Source: Victivallis vadensis | GTDB lineage: Bacteria; Verrucomicrobiota; Lentisphaeria; Victivallales; Victivallaceae | Direction of reading: 5' to 3' | Assembly: GCF_003096415.1 (NCBI RefSeq) | Contig: NZ_QEKH01000020.1 | Location: 34,260 to 98,259 of the forward strand | Length of the DNA: 64,000 bases | In this document: in pieces, positions 17,992 to 25,701 of the stretch | How the letters are laid out: each line of letters starts with the position of its first letter | Numbering within the stretch: the stretch's first letter is position 1 | Program-made: the position numbers and the translations under genes | Notes under the pieces: generated by a model | What the model saw: only the letters and a program-made list of their open reading frames with translations | Told to the model about the DNA's origin: nothing | Database searches by the model: none

Positions 17992-19287
17992 ATGACGAAA
18001 AACAAGTTCATCCATCCCAGCGACCAGATCGTCGCGTTCATGAAGCGCATCTACGATTACGGGATGACCACCACCAGCGGCGGCAACCTCTCGATCATGG
18101 ACAGCGACGGGAATATGTGGATCAGCCCCAGCGGCGTCGACAAAGGCACGCTGCGCCGCGAGGATATCATGTGCGTGAAGCCCGACGGCGCTATCGTCGG
18201 CCCCCACCGCCCGTCGGTCGAATACCCGTTCCACCGCGCCGTCTACAAGCTCCGTCCGGACGTGAAGGCGGTGCTGCACGCCCATCCCCCGGCGCTGGTC
18301 AGCTTCAGCGTCGCCGGCGTGACGCCGGACACCAGCGCGACCAGCACCTCCGCCGGAGTCTGCGGCAGCGTCGGTTTCGCGGGCTATGACGTTCCCGGCA
18401 GCGACGGCCTCGGCGAACTGGTCAGCGCCGAATTCGCCAAGGGGCACAATACCACGCTGCTGCGCAACCACGGCGCGTGCGTGGTGGGCAGGACGATGGA
18501 CGAGGCGTTCCGCCGCATCGAAACGCTCGACTTCTGCGCCCGGATGCTCGCCCACGCGGTGACCCTCGGCAAGCCGCAGTCGATTCCGGCGGATCAATTG
18601 GCCGACCTCTTCACCGACCGCAACAAGGAGTTTTCGGAGTTCACCCCGGAGTGCCCGAGCAGCGACGAACTCGAACAGCGCCGCAAAATGGCGCAAATGG
18701 CGCGCCGCTCCTACGACCAGTTCCTGTTCACCAGCGCCGACGGCACCATCGCGGTCCGGCTCGGCCCGGATTCCTTCCTGGTCACCCCGGCGGGCGCCGA
18801 CCGCGCCACCCTCGAACCGGCCGACATGGTGCTGGTCAAGGGCACGCGATATGAAGCCGGCAAGGCGCTGACCCCGACCGCGTGGTTCATCAAGGCGCTC
18901 TTCGACGCGCAGCCGGAGCTGAATGCGATGATCATTGCGAATCCGCCCTGCCTCGCGGCCTACGGCATCGCGAATGCCAAGTTCGATCCCCGGGTGATTC
19001 CCGAGAGCTACATCATGCTGCGCGAAATGCCGGAATTTCCGTTCACGGCGACCACGCAGGACACCGCGAACCTGCTCAAGACCCTGTCGCCGCGCTATCC
19101 GATCGTGCGCATCCGCCAGCAGGCGGTGATTTCGACCGGCAAGAGCGTGCTCGAAGCTTTCGACCGCCTCGAAGTGGCCGAATACAGCGCCAAGGCGACG
19201 CTGATGGCCGGTCCGCTCGGCGGCATGACGCCGATGAACGAGCAGGAAGTGGCCGACGTGGTCAAGGCGTTCAAGCTCCTGCCGTAA
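17992..19287 (+). CDS. Tandem class II aldolase/adducin-domain protein
   Basis: The 431-aa protein holds two class II aldolase domains. The first (about 5-215) is intact: TTTSGGNLSI, the metal-binding Glu in EYPFHRAVY, HAHPPALVSF and LLRNHGACV. The second (about 225-430) repeats the fold (FLVTPAGADRATLEPADMVLVK), but the HAHPP site reads IIANPPCLAAYG, so its zinc ligands are lost. Family members cleave or epimerise sugar phosphates such as fuculose 1-phosphate. Here the second half may be regulatory (inference). The ATG at 17992 has AGGGAA just upstream and replaces a longer frame starting at 17944. Confidence 0.85.
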   Translation: MTKNKFIHPSDQIVAFMKRIYDYGMTTTSGGNLSIMDSDGNMWISPSGVDKGTLRREDIMCVKPDGAIVGPHRPSVEYPFHRAVYKLRPDVKAVLHAHPPALVSFSVAGVTPDTSATSTSAGVCGSVGFAGYDVPGSDGLGELVSAEFAKGHNTTLLRNHGACVVGRTMDEAFRRIETLDFCARMLAHAVTLGKPQSIPADQLADLFTDRNKEFSEFTPECPSSDELEQRRKMAQMARRSYDQFLFTSADGTIAVRLGPDSFLVTPAGADRATLEPADMVLVKGTRYEAGKALTPTAWFIKALFDAQPELNAMIIANPPCLAAYGIANAKFDPRVIPESYIMLREMPEFPFTATTQDTANLLKTLSPRYPIVRIRQQAVISTGKSVLEAFDRLEVAEYSAKATLMAGPLGGMTPMNEQEVADVVKAFKLLP

Positions 19288-19304
19288 TGATCCGTTTTCC
19301 GATT

Positions 19305-19347
19305 CGGCAACTCTCCGGAACACGTTCCAGGAGAGTTGCCGTTTTTT
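19305..19347 (+). terminator. Rho-independent terminator after the aldolase gene
   Basis: CGGCAACTCTCC (19305-19316) pairs with GGAGAGTTGCCG (19330-19341) and is followed by six T residues. The perfect 12-bp stem makes this one of the clearest terminators in the window. Confidence 0.92.
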
Positions 19348-19388
19348 ACAGAGGGAAGAATATTGCACGGATAAACCACCGGAGCAAT

Positions 19389-19417
19389 TTGATTTTCAAT
19401 TAAAAATATTATATATT
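19389..19417 (+). promoter_or_regulatory. Promoter for the secreted protease gene, TTGATT-17-TATATT
   Basis: TTGATT (19389-19394), a 17-nt AT-rich spacer and TATATT (19412-19417) lie 64 nt upstream of the ATG at 19481. Confidence 0.6.
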
Positions 19418-19480
19418 ATCCCGGTATGCGACCGGGTTTATTTTTTCGGAACACACAATTCATTAAAACGGGGGAAAATC

Positions 19481-21301
19481 ATGTCCGGAATCCTGCTTCT
19501 GCTGCTCGCGTTTTCCATCGGGGGTTCGCTCTGCGCCGGCACACCGCCGGAAAACGGCGGCGATTCGCTGTTCAGCCAGCTCACCCGCGGCGAAACGAAC
19601 CCCGGCCGGCACGCGGCCAGGCGAAACGGCAATATGCTGATTATCCGCACGGATAAGGGCGCCGGCTCCGGCTTTATCGTCAACAAATGGAACCGCCCGG
19701 TCATCGTATCCAACGCTCACGTCTATCTGACCGGACGCAATCCGAGGGTTTTTGACGTCAACGACCGCGAATACGAAATCAAAGAGGTGATCGCCTCCAA
19801 AAGCCGCGATCTGGTTTTTCTGGTATTCGAGCCGTTCCCCGGCGAGACGGCGAAGCCGCTGGAAGTGGAGGAAGATGTCAGCGCCCTTGAGCCGGACACC
19901 CGGCTTACCGCTTACGGCAACAGCCTTGCCGGCAACGTCATCCGTCGCAGCGACGGGGTACTGCAGGCAGTCGGACCGCAGACCATTGAAACCACAGTGC
20001 CCTTCGTGACCGGCAACAGCGGCGGACCGCTGGTCACCACCGACGGCGGCAAGGTCGTGGGAGTCGCCACTTATATGATCCGGATCAGGGACGACTGGAC
20101 CAAACAGGGATCAGGCTTCGAACAGAAAAAATGGTGGAAGCCGGTAGTCCGCCGTTTCGCGACCCGGATCGACAATATCGACGTCTCCGATCTTGAACAG
20201 ATCGACATGCGGAAAATCGCAGAATGCGACCTGACCATGTGCGAACGGGCGCAGGAAGTGACGCGGCAACTGAAGGAAGCGAACAATTCTCAGGACTTCG
20301 CGGCAATCCTGTTCGGCAATCTTTCCCTGATCGCGGAAGGCAGGAGTTTTGCCTGGAACAGCTCTTATCTGAAAAAACAGTTCGCCGAAGACACGGAACT
20401 GTTCACCGCAATTACCGAACGGCTGGAACTTGGCGACCTGCTGGAACTGCTTGACCCGCTGGCCCTGCTCTACCAGAATGCGTCGGAAGTCACCTACGCC
20501 CGGATTCAGCCGGCCAAAACAAAATGTTTCTTCTGTTCCGGCTACGGTCAGATCACCAAACACGTTCCCCGTCCCGGCTACGATCCGAACAGCGGCGAAT
20601 CCAGCCTCATCACGAAAAAAATCCCCTGCGTCGTCTGCCAGCAGACCGGCAAGCGCGCCATTTCGCACCCCGGAACCATGATGCAGGCCCCGGAGGCAGT
20701 GATCCAGTCACTCGCGGACCGGGTTCAGCCTGTGCCGATCACGTTTCAGGGTTTCACGCTCGGCACAACCAACAAGGAGTTCTTTCAGTCCTATCCGTTC
20801 TACCGGAACACCCGGGCAATCCTGCTGCGCCGTCCCGTTCCGTTCGGCGAGGAGATCATTTACAGAGGCAACCACAAGGATCGCGACATAAAAGCGACCA
20901 GCCTGACTTTCATGTGCGGAAAACTTGTGGAAATACGCCTTTTCCTGAACCACGAAGGCGATGCCCCGGAAGAGCTGCTCAAGCAGTATATCTCCCTGCC
21001 GCTGCCGGACGGATATCCTCTGCAGGCCGGCGCCCGGTTCCTGAAAGACCCTCTCGATATTCCCTGCGACCGTTCCGGCAAGGCCGTGCTGGATATCAAA
21101 CGCGTTTCGGAAGATTCGCGGCAGTCGTTTTTCCGTAATGAAAGTCCCGTCCCGAGACATGGCGCCTTCCTCCCTTCCCAGCCGCAACCCGACAGCTTTA
21201 TGACCAATACCGTCATCTTGAGCTGCCGGCACAACCTGCCCCGGGCGATGCAGTTCCTCGACTACTCCCGGTTCCGGAGCATTCCGCAGCCCGGATGCTG
21301 A
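19481..21301 (+). CDS. Secreted trypsin-like serine protease with Cys-rich insert
   Basis: The 606-aa protein has a signal peptide (MSGILLLLLAFSIGGSLCA). A chymotrypsin-fold protease domain (about 45-200) follows with all three catalytic elements: His in VIVSNAHVYL, Asp in SKSRDLVFLVF and Ser in VTGNSGGPLV. A helical stretch then leads to a DnaJ-like zinc-binding pair, CFFCSGYGQ and CVVCQQTGK (about residues 347-390). A C-terminal ~200-residue region of unknown fold follows. There is no PDZ domain, unlike DegP/HtrA. It may process or chaperone exported proteins (inference). It has its own promoter and no obvious operon partner. Confidence 0.82.
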   Translation: MSGILLLLLAFSIGGSLCAGTPPENGGDSLFSQLTRGETNPGRHAARRNGNMLIIRTDKGAGSGFIVNKWNRPVIVSNAHVYLTGRNPRVFDVNDREYEIKEVIASKSRDLVFLVFEPFPGETAKPLEVEEDVSALEPDTRLTAYGNSLAGNVIRRSDGVLQAVGPQTIETTVPFVTGNSGGPLVTTDGGKVVGVATYMIRIRDDWTKQGSGFEQKKWWKPVVRRFATRIDNIDVSDLEQIDMRKIAECDLTMCERAQEVTRQLKEANNSQDFAAILFGNLSLIAEGRSFAWNSSYLKKQFAEDTELFTAITERLELGDLLELLDPLALLYQNASEVTYARIQPAKTKCFFCSGYGQITKHVPRPGYDPNSGESSLITKKIPCVVCQQTGKRAISHPGTMMQAPEAVIQSLADRVQPVPITFQGFTLGTTNKEFFQSYPFYRNTRAILLRRPVPFGEEIIYRGNHKDRDIKATSLTFMCGKLVEIRLFLNHEGDAPEELLKQYISLPLPDGYPLQAGARFLKDPLDIPCDRSGKAVLDIKRVSEDSRQSFFRNESPVPRHGAFLPSQPQPDSFMTNTVILSCRHNLPRAMQFLDYSRFRSIPQPGC

Positions 21302-21369
21302 CCGGGACCGCTTTTCCCGATGCCCGCCGCCCGGCAGTTCGTTTTTTCCGAATTGCCGGGCGGAGACGT

Positions 21370-21398
21370 TTGCAAAACACCGGCGGCAACGTTATATT
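21370..21398 (+). promoter_or_regulatory. Promoter for the glucuronokinase-galU operon, TTGCAA-17-TATATT
   Basis: TTGCAA (21370-21375), a 17-nt spacer and TATATT (21393-21398) lie 40 nt upstream of the ATG at 21439. Confidence 0.65.
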
Positions 21399-21438
21399 AC
21401 GTTGCATATTGTTGTAAAAGAGGAACTGTTTTCTTTCC

Positions 21439-22458
21439 ATGATCATAAAAACCGTAGCTTATCCGCGCGCCGCGCTGATCGGAAATCCTTCCGACGGCTA
21501 CAACGGCAAGACCATCGCATTCGTCTTTCGCAACTACTCCGCGGAGGTCCGGCTTTATGAAACGCCGGAGCTGGAACTGCTCCCGGCCAAACGCGACAAC
21601 AACGTGTTCGCGGACCTCGACGCGCTGACCAGCGACGTCGAACTCTACGGTTATTACGGCGGCATCCGGCTGCTCAAGGCCGCCGTGAAGAAATTCAACG
21701 AGTATTGTCACCGCCACGGGCTCAAGCTCGAAAAAAAGAATTTCACGATGCGCTACAGCAGCACGATTCCGAACCGGCTCGGACTGGCGGGATCGTCGGC
21801 GATCATCACCGCCGCGATGCGCGCGATGTGCGAATTTTACCACATCCGCCTTGCTCCGGCGATCCTCGCGAATATCGTGCTGTCGACCGAACGCGACGAG
21901 CTGGGGATTCCGGCGGGGCTTCAGGACCGGGTGGCGCAGGCCTACAACATCCCGGTCTACATGGATTTCGACGCCTCCTACATGAATGAGCACGGCATCG
22001 GCCGTTACGAGGCGATCGAGATTCCCGACGGGCTGAACCTCTATGTGGCCTACCGGACCGACCTTGCCGAAGGCTCCGAGGTGCTGCACAGCCGCCTCCG
22101 CGAGGAGTACGAAGCGCGCGTGCCGCACGTGGTCGCCGCGATGCGGGAGTGGGCGGAGCTGACCGAACAGGTCCGCGCCTGCCTCGGTTCGCGGGAGTTC
22201 GACCGGATCCCGGCGCTGCTTGACCGCAATTTCGACCTGCGCTGCGAAGTCTGTGCCAATGCGGTCAGCGAAAAGAACCGCCGCATGGTCGAACTTGCCC
22301 GTTCGGTCGGTGCGTCCGCCAAATTCACCGGTTCCGGCGGCGCGATCATCGGCACCTATGAAGACGAGAAGATGTTCCGCCGTCTCGCCGACGTGCTGCG
22401 CAACGAGCGGATCGACGTGATCAAGCCGGAAATCGTCACTTCGGGAGAGATCCGATGA
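21439..22458 (+). CDS. GHMP kinase, glucuronokinase-like
   Basis: The 339-aa protein opens with PRAALIGNPSDGYNGKTIAF, very close to the GNPSD-x-Y-x-G-x-T-I start of plant-type glucuronokinases. It contains the GHMP ATP loop IPNRLGLAGSSAIITAAMRA and the C-terminal KFTGSGGAIIGTY. Such enzymes phosphorylate the anomeric carbon of glucuronate or a related sugar. Its stop overlaps the galU start by 4 nt (ATGA), so kinase and nucleotidylyltransferase are coupled. That suggests salvage of a free sugar (acid) to its UDP form (inference). A galacturonokinase or other sugar-1-kinase is equally possible from sequence alone. Confidence 0.8.
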   Translation: MIIKTVAYPRAALIGNPSDGYNGKTIAFVFRNYSAEVRLYETPELELLPAKRDNNVFADLDALTSDVELYGYYGGIRLLKAAVKKFNEYCHRHGLKLEKKNFTMRYSSTIPNRLGLAGSSAIITAAMRAMCEFYHIRLAPAILANIVLSTERDELGIPAGLQDRVAQAYNIPVYMDFDASYMNEHGIGRYEAIEIPDGLNLYVAYRTDLAEGSEVLHSRLREEYEARVPHVVAAMREWAELTEQVRACLGSREFDRIPALLDRNFDLRCEVCANAVSEKNRRMVELARSVGASAKFTGSGGAIIGTYEDEKMFRRLADVLRNERIDVIKPEIVTSGEIR

Positions 22459-23378
22459 AGCCCGTGCGCAAAGCCGTATTGCCCGCCGCCGGATTCGGCA
22501 CCCGGTTCCTGCCTTTCACCCGCGCGGTCCCCAAGGAGATGATCCCGCTGGTGGACAAGCCGGTGATCCAGTACGTGGTCGAAGAGGCCGCCGCCGCCGG
22601 AATCGAGGAGATCCTGATCATCACCAGCTCCGGTAAAAACGCGATTCAGGACCATTTCAACCCGGTTCCGGACCTGGAAGCGCGTCTCGCCGCCAACGGC
22701 AAACAGCAGTTGCTCGACGAACTGCGTGCGATCGATTCGCTGGCCGACATCCACTACATCTACCAGCAGCAGCTCAACGGGCTTGGCGACGCGGTACTGC
22801 GTGCAAAGTCCTTCGTCGGCGACGAGCCTTTTGCGGTGCTGCTGGCCGACACGGTGCTGTCGAGCACGACCGACCGGACCGTCACCGGGCAGCTGATCGA
22901 CGCCTACGAGCGTTTCGGAGCACCGGTCACCGCGGTCGAACCGGTACCGATGGAACTGGTCGGCCGCTACGGAGTCATCCGGGCGGACGAGTTCGAACCG
23001 GGATTGTTCAAAGTGGAGGACTTCATCGAAAAGCCCTCCGTCGAAGAGGCGCCGAGCAATTACGCGGTCGCCTCCCGCTACCTCTTCACGCCGGATATTT
23101 TCGAGGCGCTGAAGGAGACTCCCCGCGGCAAGGGGAACGAAATCCAGCTGACCGATGCGATGCGCCGGCTGGTCGCAACGCGCGAGATGTACGCGCGCCG
23201 GATCGAAGGAAACCGTTACGATCTGGGCAACAAACTCGGTTTTCTGGAGGGCACGGTTGAATTCGGGCTGCGCCGTCCGGAGTTCCGCGAACGCTTCGCC
23301 GCCTTCCTGCGCGACAAGCTCAACCAACTGGAGGCGCAAAACCAATGCGGCGCCCCGCAAAACCACAGAAAAGAGTAG
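22455..23378 (+). CDS. galU: UTP-glucose-1-phosphate uridylyltransferase family
   Basis: This 307-aa protein has the nucleotide-binding start KAVLPAAGFGTRFLPFTRAVPKEMIPLVDKPVIQYVVEE and the GalU markers LLADTVL, VEPVPMELVGRYGVI, VEDFIEKPS and NRYDLGNKLGFLEG. It makes UDP-glucose from glucose 1-phosphate and UTP. Because it is translationally coupled to a sugar-1-kinase, its physiological substrate could be another sugar 1-phosphate. The length is normal for GalU. The start overlaps the kinase stop and the end overlaps the helicase start. Confidence 0.92.
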   Translation: MKPVRKAVLPAAGFGTRFLPFTRAVPKEMIPLVDKPVIQYVVEEAAAAGIEEILIITSSGKNAIQDHFNPVPDLEARLAANGKQQLLDELRAIDSLADIHYIYQQQLNGLGDAVLRAKSFVGDEPFAVLLADTVLSSTTDRTVTGQLIDAYERFGAPVTAVEPVPMELVGRYGVIRADEFEPGLFKVEDFIEKPSVEEAPSNYAVASRYLFTPDIFEALKETPRGKGNEIQLTDAMRRLVATREMYARRIEGNRYDLGNKLGFLEGTVEFGLRRPEFRERFAAFLRDKLNQLEAQNQCGAPQNHRKE

Positions 23379-24973
23379 TTACCGTGTTCAGTTCATTGAA
23401 AAAAACATTGAAGGGCCTGCTCGGGCTCAAGGATCACACCGTCATCGTCACAATCGAGCCGAAGGAGAAATCCGCCGGCTCCTCCAGACGCTCCGAAAAG
23501 AGCGAGAAAAAAAGCAAAGCCAAGGAGCGCGAACGCGCCCCGCGCCGCGACAAGGCCCCCGCCGAGGGCAGGCCGGAACGCGAAGCCCGGCCAAAGCAGG
23601 AGCGCCCCCGCAAAAGCGAGCGCCGCGAACGCCCGCAGGAGTCCGCCCCCGCCGTCCCGGCCCCGAAGCCGGAACGCCCCGCCGCGCTGAAGGAGGTTCC
23701 GCCCGCCGAAGGCAAGACCCGTTTCCTCGACCTGCCGCTGCATGAAGACGTGCAGTTCGGCATCCAGCACGCCGGTTTCGAGTACTGCACCCCGATCCAG
23801 GCGCTGACGCTGCCCGCGCTGCTGGAAGGGCGCGACCTCGCCGGCAAGGCGCAGACCGGAACCGGCAAGACCGCCGCCTTTCTGCTGGCGGTATTCACCC
23901 GGCTGCTGAATCATCCGCTCGAAGAGCGCAAGCCCGGCTGCCCGCGCGCGCTGGTCCTGGCCCCCACCCGTGAGCTCGCGATGCAGATTCAGAAGGATGC
24001 CGAAGTGCTGGAAATCTTCACCGGCCTCACCAGCGTCGTGGTGTTCGGCGGCATGGACCATGAGAAGCAGCGCCGCAGCCTCGAACAGCCGGTCGACCTG
24101 GTGATCGGCACTCCGGGGCGGATCATCGACTATTCGCGCGGCGGCAGCCTGAAGCTCTCCAAAGTCGAGGTGCTGGTGATCGACGAGGCGGACCGGATGC
24201 TCGACATGGGCTTCATCCCGGATGTGAAGCGGATCGTGTCGCAACTGCCCAGAAAGGGCGAACGCCAGACGCTGCTCTTCTCCGCGACGCTCGAGGACCA
24301 CATCCTGCGGCTCGCCTCCGGCTGGCTGGCGGAACCGGTGATCGTCGAAAGCGAACCGGAAAAGATGGTCAGCGAAAACATCGAGCAGACCTTCTACTCC
24401 GTGCTGCGCGACGAAAAGCTCGCGCTGCTGCTGTATATCCTGCGCACCGAACCCTACGACCGGGTGCTGATCTTCGGCAACCGCAAGGATGTGAACCTGC
24501 GGCTGCAGTACGATCTGGCGCGCTTCGGCTACGAAGTGCCGGTGCTCTCCGGCGACATTCCGCAGGAGAAGCGGATCAAGGTTCTGGAACGGTTCCGGGC
24601 GGGCACCGAGAAGATCGTGATCGCCACCGACGTCGCCGCGCGCGGCATCCACGTCGATGACGTGTCGCTGGTGATCAACTACGACCTGCCGGAGCGCGCC
24701 GAAGATTACGTGCACCGGATCGGCCGTACCGGCCGCGCCGGGCACAACGGCAAATCGATCAGCTTCCTGTGCGAATACGGCGCCTACTATCTGCCGGACA
24801 TCGAAAAGCTGCTCGACGTGCAGTTCCACAGCACCCAGCCGACCGAAGATATGCTGAAAATGCCGGAGCCGGTTCCGGGCGCGAAACTGCCGAAGCGGGA
24901 AGCCGACCGGCATTCTTCGGGAAGCCGCGGCCGCGGCGACTCCCGCCGCCGTCCCCCCATGCGCCGCCGCTGA
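23345..24973 (+). CDS. DEAD-box ATP-dependent RNA helicase, RhlE-like
   Basis: The 542-aa protein has a ~125-residue, highly charged Lys/Arg/Glu/Pro-rich N-terminal tail. The helicase core follows with Q motif (FEYCTPIQ), I (AQTGTGKT), Ia (APTRELAMQ), II (DEADRMLDMGF), III (SAT), V (ATDVAARGIHVDDV) and VI (HRIGRTGRAG). A short basic tail ends RGRGDSRRRPPMRRR. It remodels RNA in ribosome assembly or decay. The ATG at 23345 overlaps galU by 34 nt and has GGAGG at 23330-23334. A GTG at 23384 is the alternative. Confidence 0.93.
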   Translation: MRRPAKPQKRVVTVFSSLKKTLKGLLGLKDHTVIVTIEPKEKSAGSSRRSEKSEKKSKAKERERAPRRDKAPAEGRPEREARPKQERPRKSERRERPQESAPAVPAPKPERPAALKEVPPAEGKTRFLDLPLHEDVQFGIQHAGFEYCTPIQALTLPALLEGRDLAGKAQTGTGKTAAFLLAVFTRLLNHPLEERKPGCPRALVLAPTRELAMQIQKDAEVLEIFTGLTSVVVFGGMDHEKQRRSLEQPVDLVIGTPGRIIDYSRGGSLKLSKVEVLVIDEADRMLDMGFIPDVKRIVSQLPRKGERQTLLFSATLEDHILRLASGWLAEPVIVESEPEKMVSENIEQTFYSVLRDEKLALLLYILRTEPYDRVLIFGNRKDVNLRLQYDLARFGYEVPVLSGDIPQEKRIKVLERFRAGTEKIVIATDVAARGIHVDDVSLVINYDLPERAEDYVHRIGRTGRAGHNGKSISFLCEYGAYYLPDIEKLLDVQFHSTQPTEDMLKMPEPVPGAKLPKREADRHSSGSRGRGDSRRRPPMRRR

Positions 24974-24980
24974 TTTTCCA

Positions 24981-25012
24981 TAAAGAAAAACCGGTTCCGC
25001 AAAGAACCGGTT
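24981..25012 (-). terminator. Terminator downstream of tRNA-Gly (minus strand)
   Basis: AACCGGTTC (24989-24997) and GAACCGGTT (25004-25012) form a perfect 9-bp stem. Read on the minus strand it is followed by a T-rich run (TTTTTCTTTA). It therefore terminates the tRNA transcript, and possibly also slows the converging helicase transcript. Confidence 0.75.
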
Positions 25013-25059
25013 AAGATCGGGATCATCGAAGATGAGTTTCGGAAAAAAGACAAAAAAAA

Positions 25060-25133
25060 TGGAGCGGGTGACCGGAGTCGAACCGGCGTCGCCAGCTTGG
25101 GAAGCTGGAGCATAACCGTTTTGCTACACCCGC
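25060..25133 (-). tRNA. tRNA-Gly, anticodon CCC
   Basis: The minus strand folds into a standard 74-nt cloverleaf with encoded CCA. The acceptor is GCGGGTG paired with CACCCGC, the discriminator is U, and the anticodon stem CCAGC/GCTGG encloses loop TTCCCAA (anticodon CCC). The T arm has GCCGGTTCGACTCCGGT. It reads the glycine codon GGG. A promoter on the same strand lies at 25152-25179. Confidence 0.97.
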
Positions 25134-25151
25134 ATCCAGAGGATGATATAG

Positions 25152-25179
25152 AATATAGCGCAAACCGGCCGGATTTCAA
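25152..25179 (-). promoter_or_regulatory. Promoter for tRNA-Gly, TTGAAA-16-TATATT
   Basis: On the minus strand TTGAAA (25174-25179), a 16-nt spacer and TATATT (25152-25157) end about 18 nt upstream of the mature tRNA 5' end. Confidence 0.6.
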
Positions 25180-25209
25180 GCAGAAAAATCACAAACGGGA
25201 GTATAAATC

Positions 25210-25701
25210 ATGAAAAATTCGATGTTTTGCGCCGCAATCGCGGCGGGAAGTCTGGTTCTGTCCGCCTGCACCGACACCAAATCCGTCCGCCGCGACTTTG
25301 AAAAACCGGACGCCAGCATCCGCGCCGTCGACCAGACTGAAGCCGTCGAATATCCGGAAGTCACCGGTTTCTACGTCCCGGAGCGGCTTCCGGCGGAAGA
25401 CCTTGAAGTCCCCCAGCTTTACGCCGACCTGATCCTGACCATGAAAAATCCCAGGCTGCCCAGCAACAGCCGCGAGAAGTATGAAACCATCAAAAAACTG
25501 CTGAAAAAGGTGGATTATACCTTCACACGCGAAACCAAGACGCTGAACGAGCTTTTCTACTACGGCGACGCGATCATCGACTCGCCGGCGGCGGTCGACC
25601 GGACCATCACTTTCAATTACCAGTACAACAATCACTACGTGCGGCTGATCTTCTACACCTACGGAATTTTCGTGACCGGCGTGGAAATCATCGAAAAATA
25701 A
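25210..25701 (+). CDS. Putative lipoprotein of unknown function
   Basis: The 163-aa protein begins with a signal peptide ending in the lipobox LSAC (Cys19), so it is probably lipid-anchored. The mature part has a charged helical middle (REKYETIKKLLKKVDYTF) and a beta-rich end (NYQYNNHYVRLIFYTYGIFVTGVEII). I recognise no family. The ATG at 25210 has GGGAG upstream. Its stop overlaps the start of the TadA fusion by one base (TAATG), so the two genes are co-transcribed, but a functional link is not evident. Confidence 0.7.
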   Translation: MKNSMFCAAIAAGSLVLSACTDTKSVRRDFEKPDASIRAVDQTEAVEYPEVTGFYVPERLPAEDLEVPQLYADLILTMKNPRLPSNSREKYETIKKLLKKVDYTFTRETKTLNELFYYGDAIIDSPAAVDRTITFNYQYNNHYVRLIFYTYGIFVTGVEIIEK

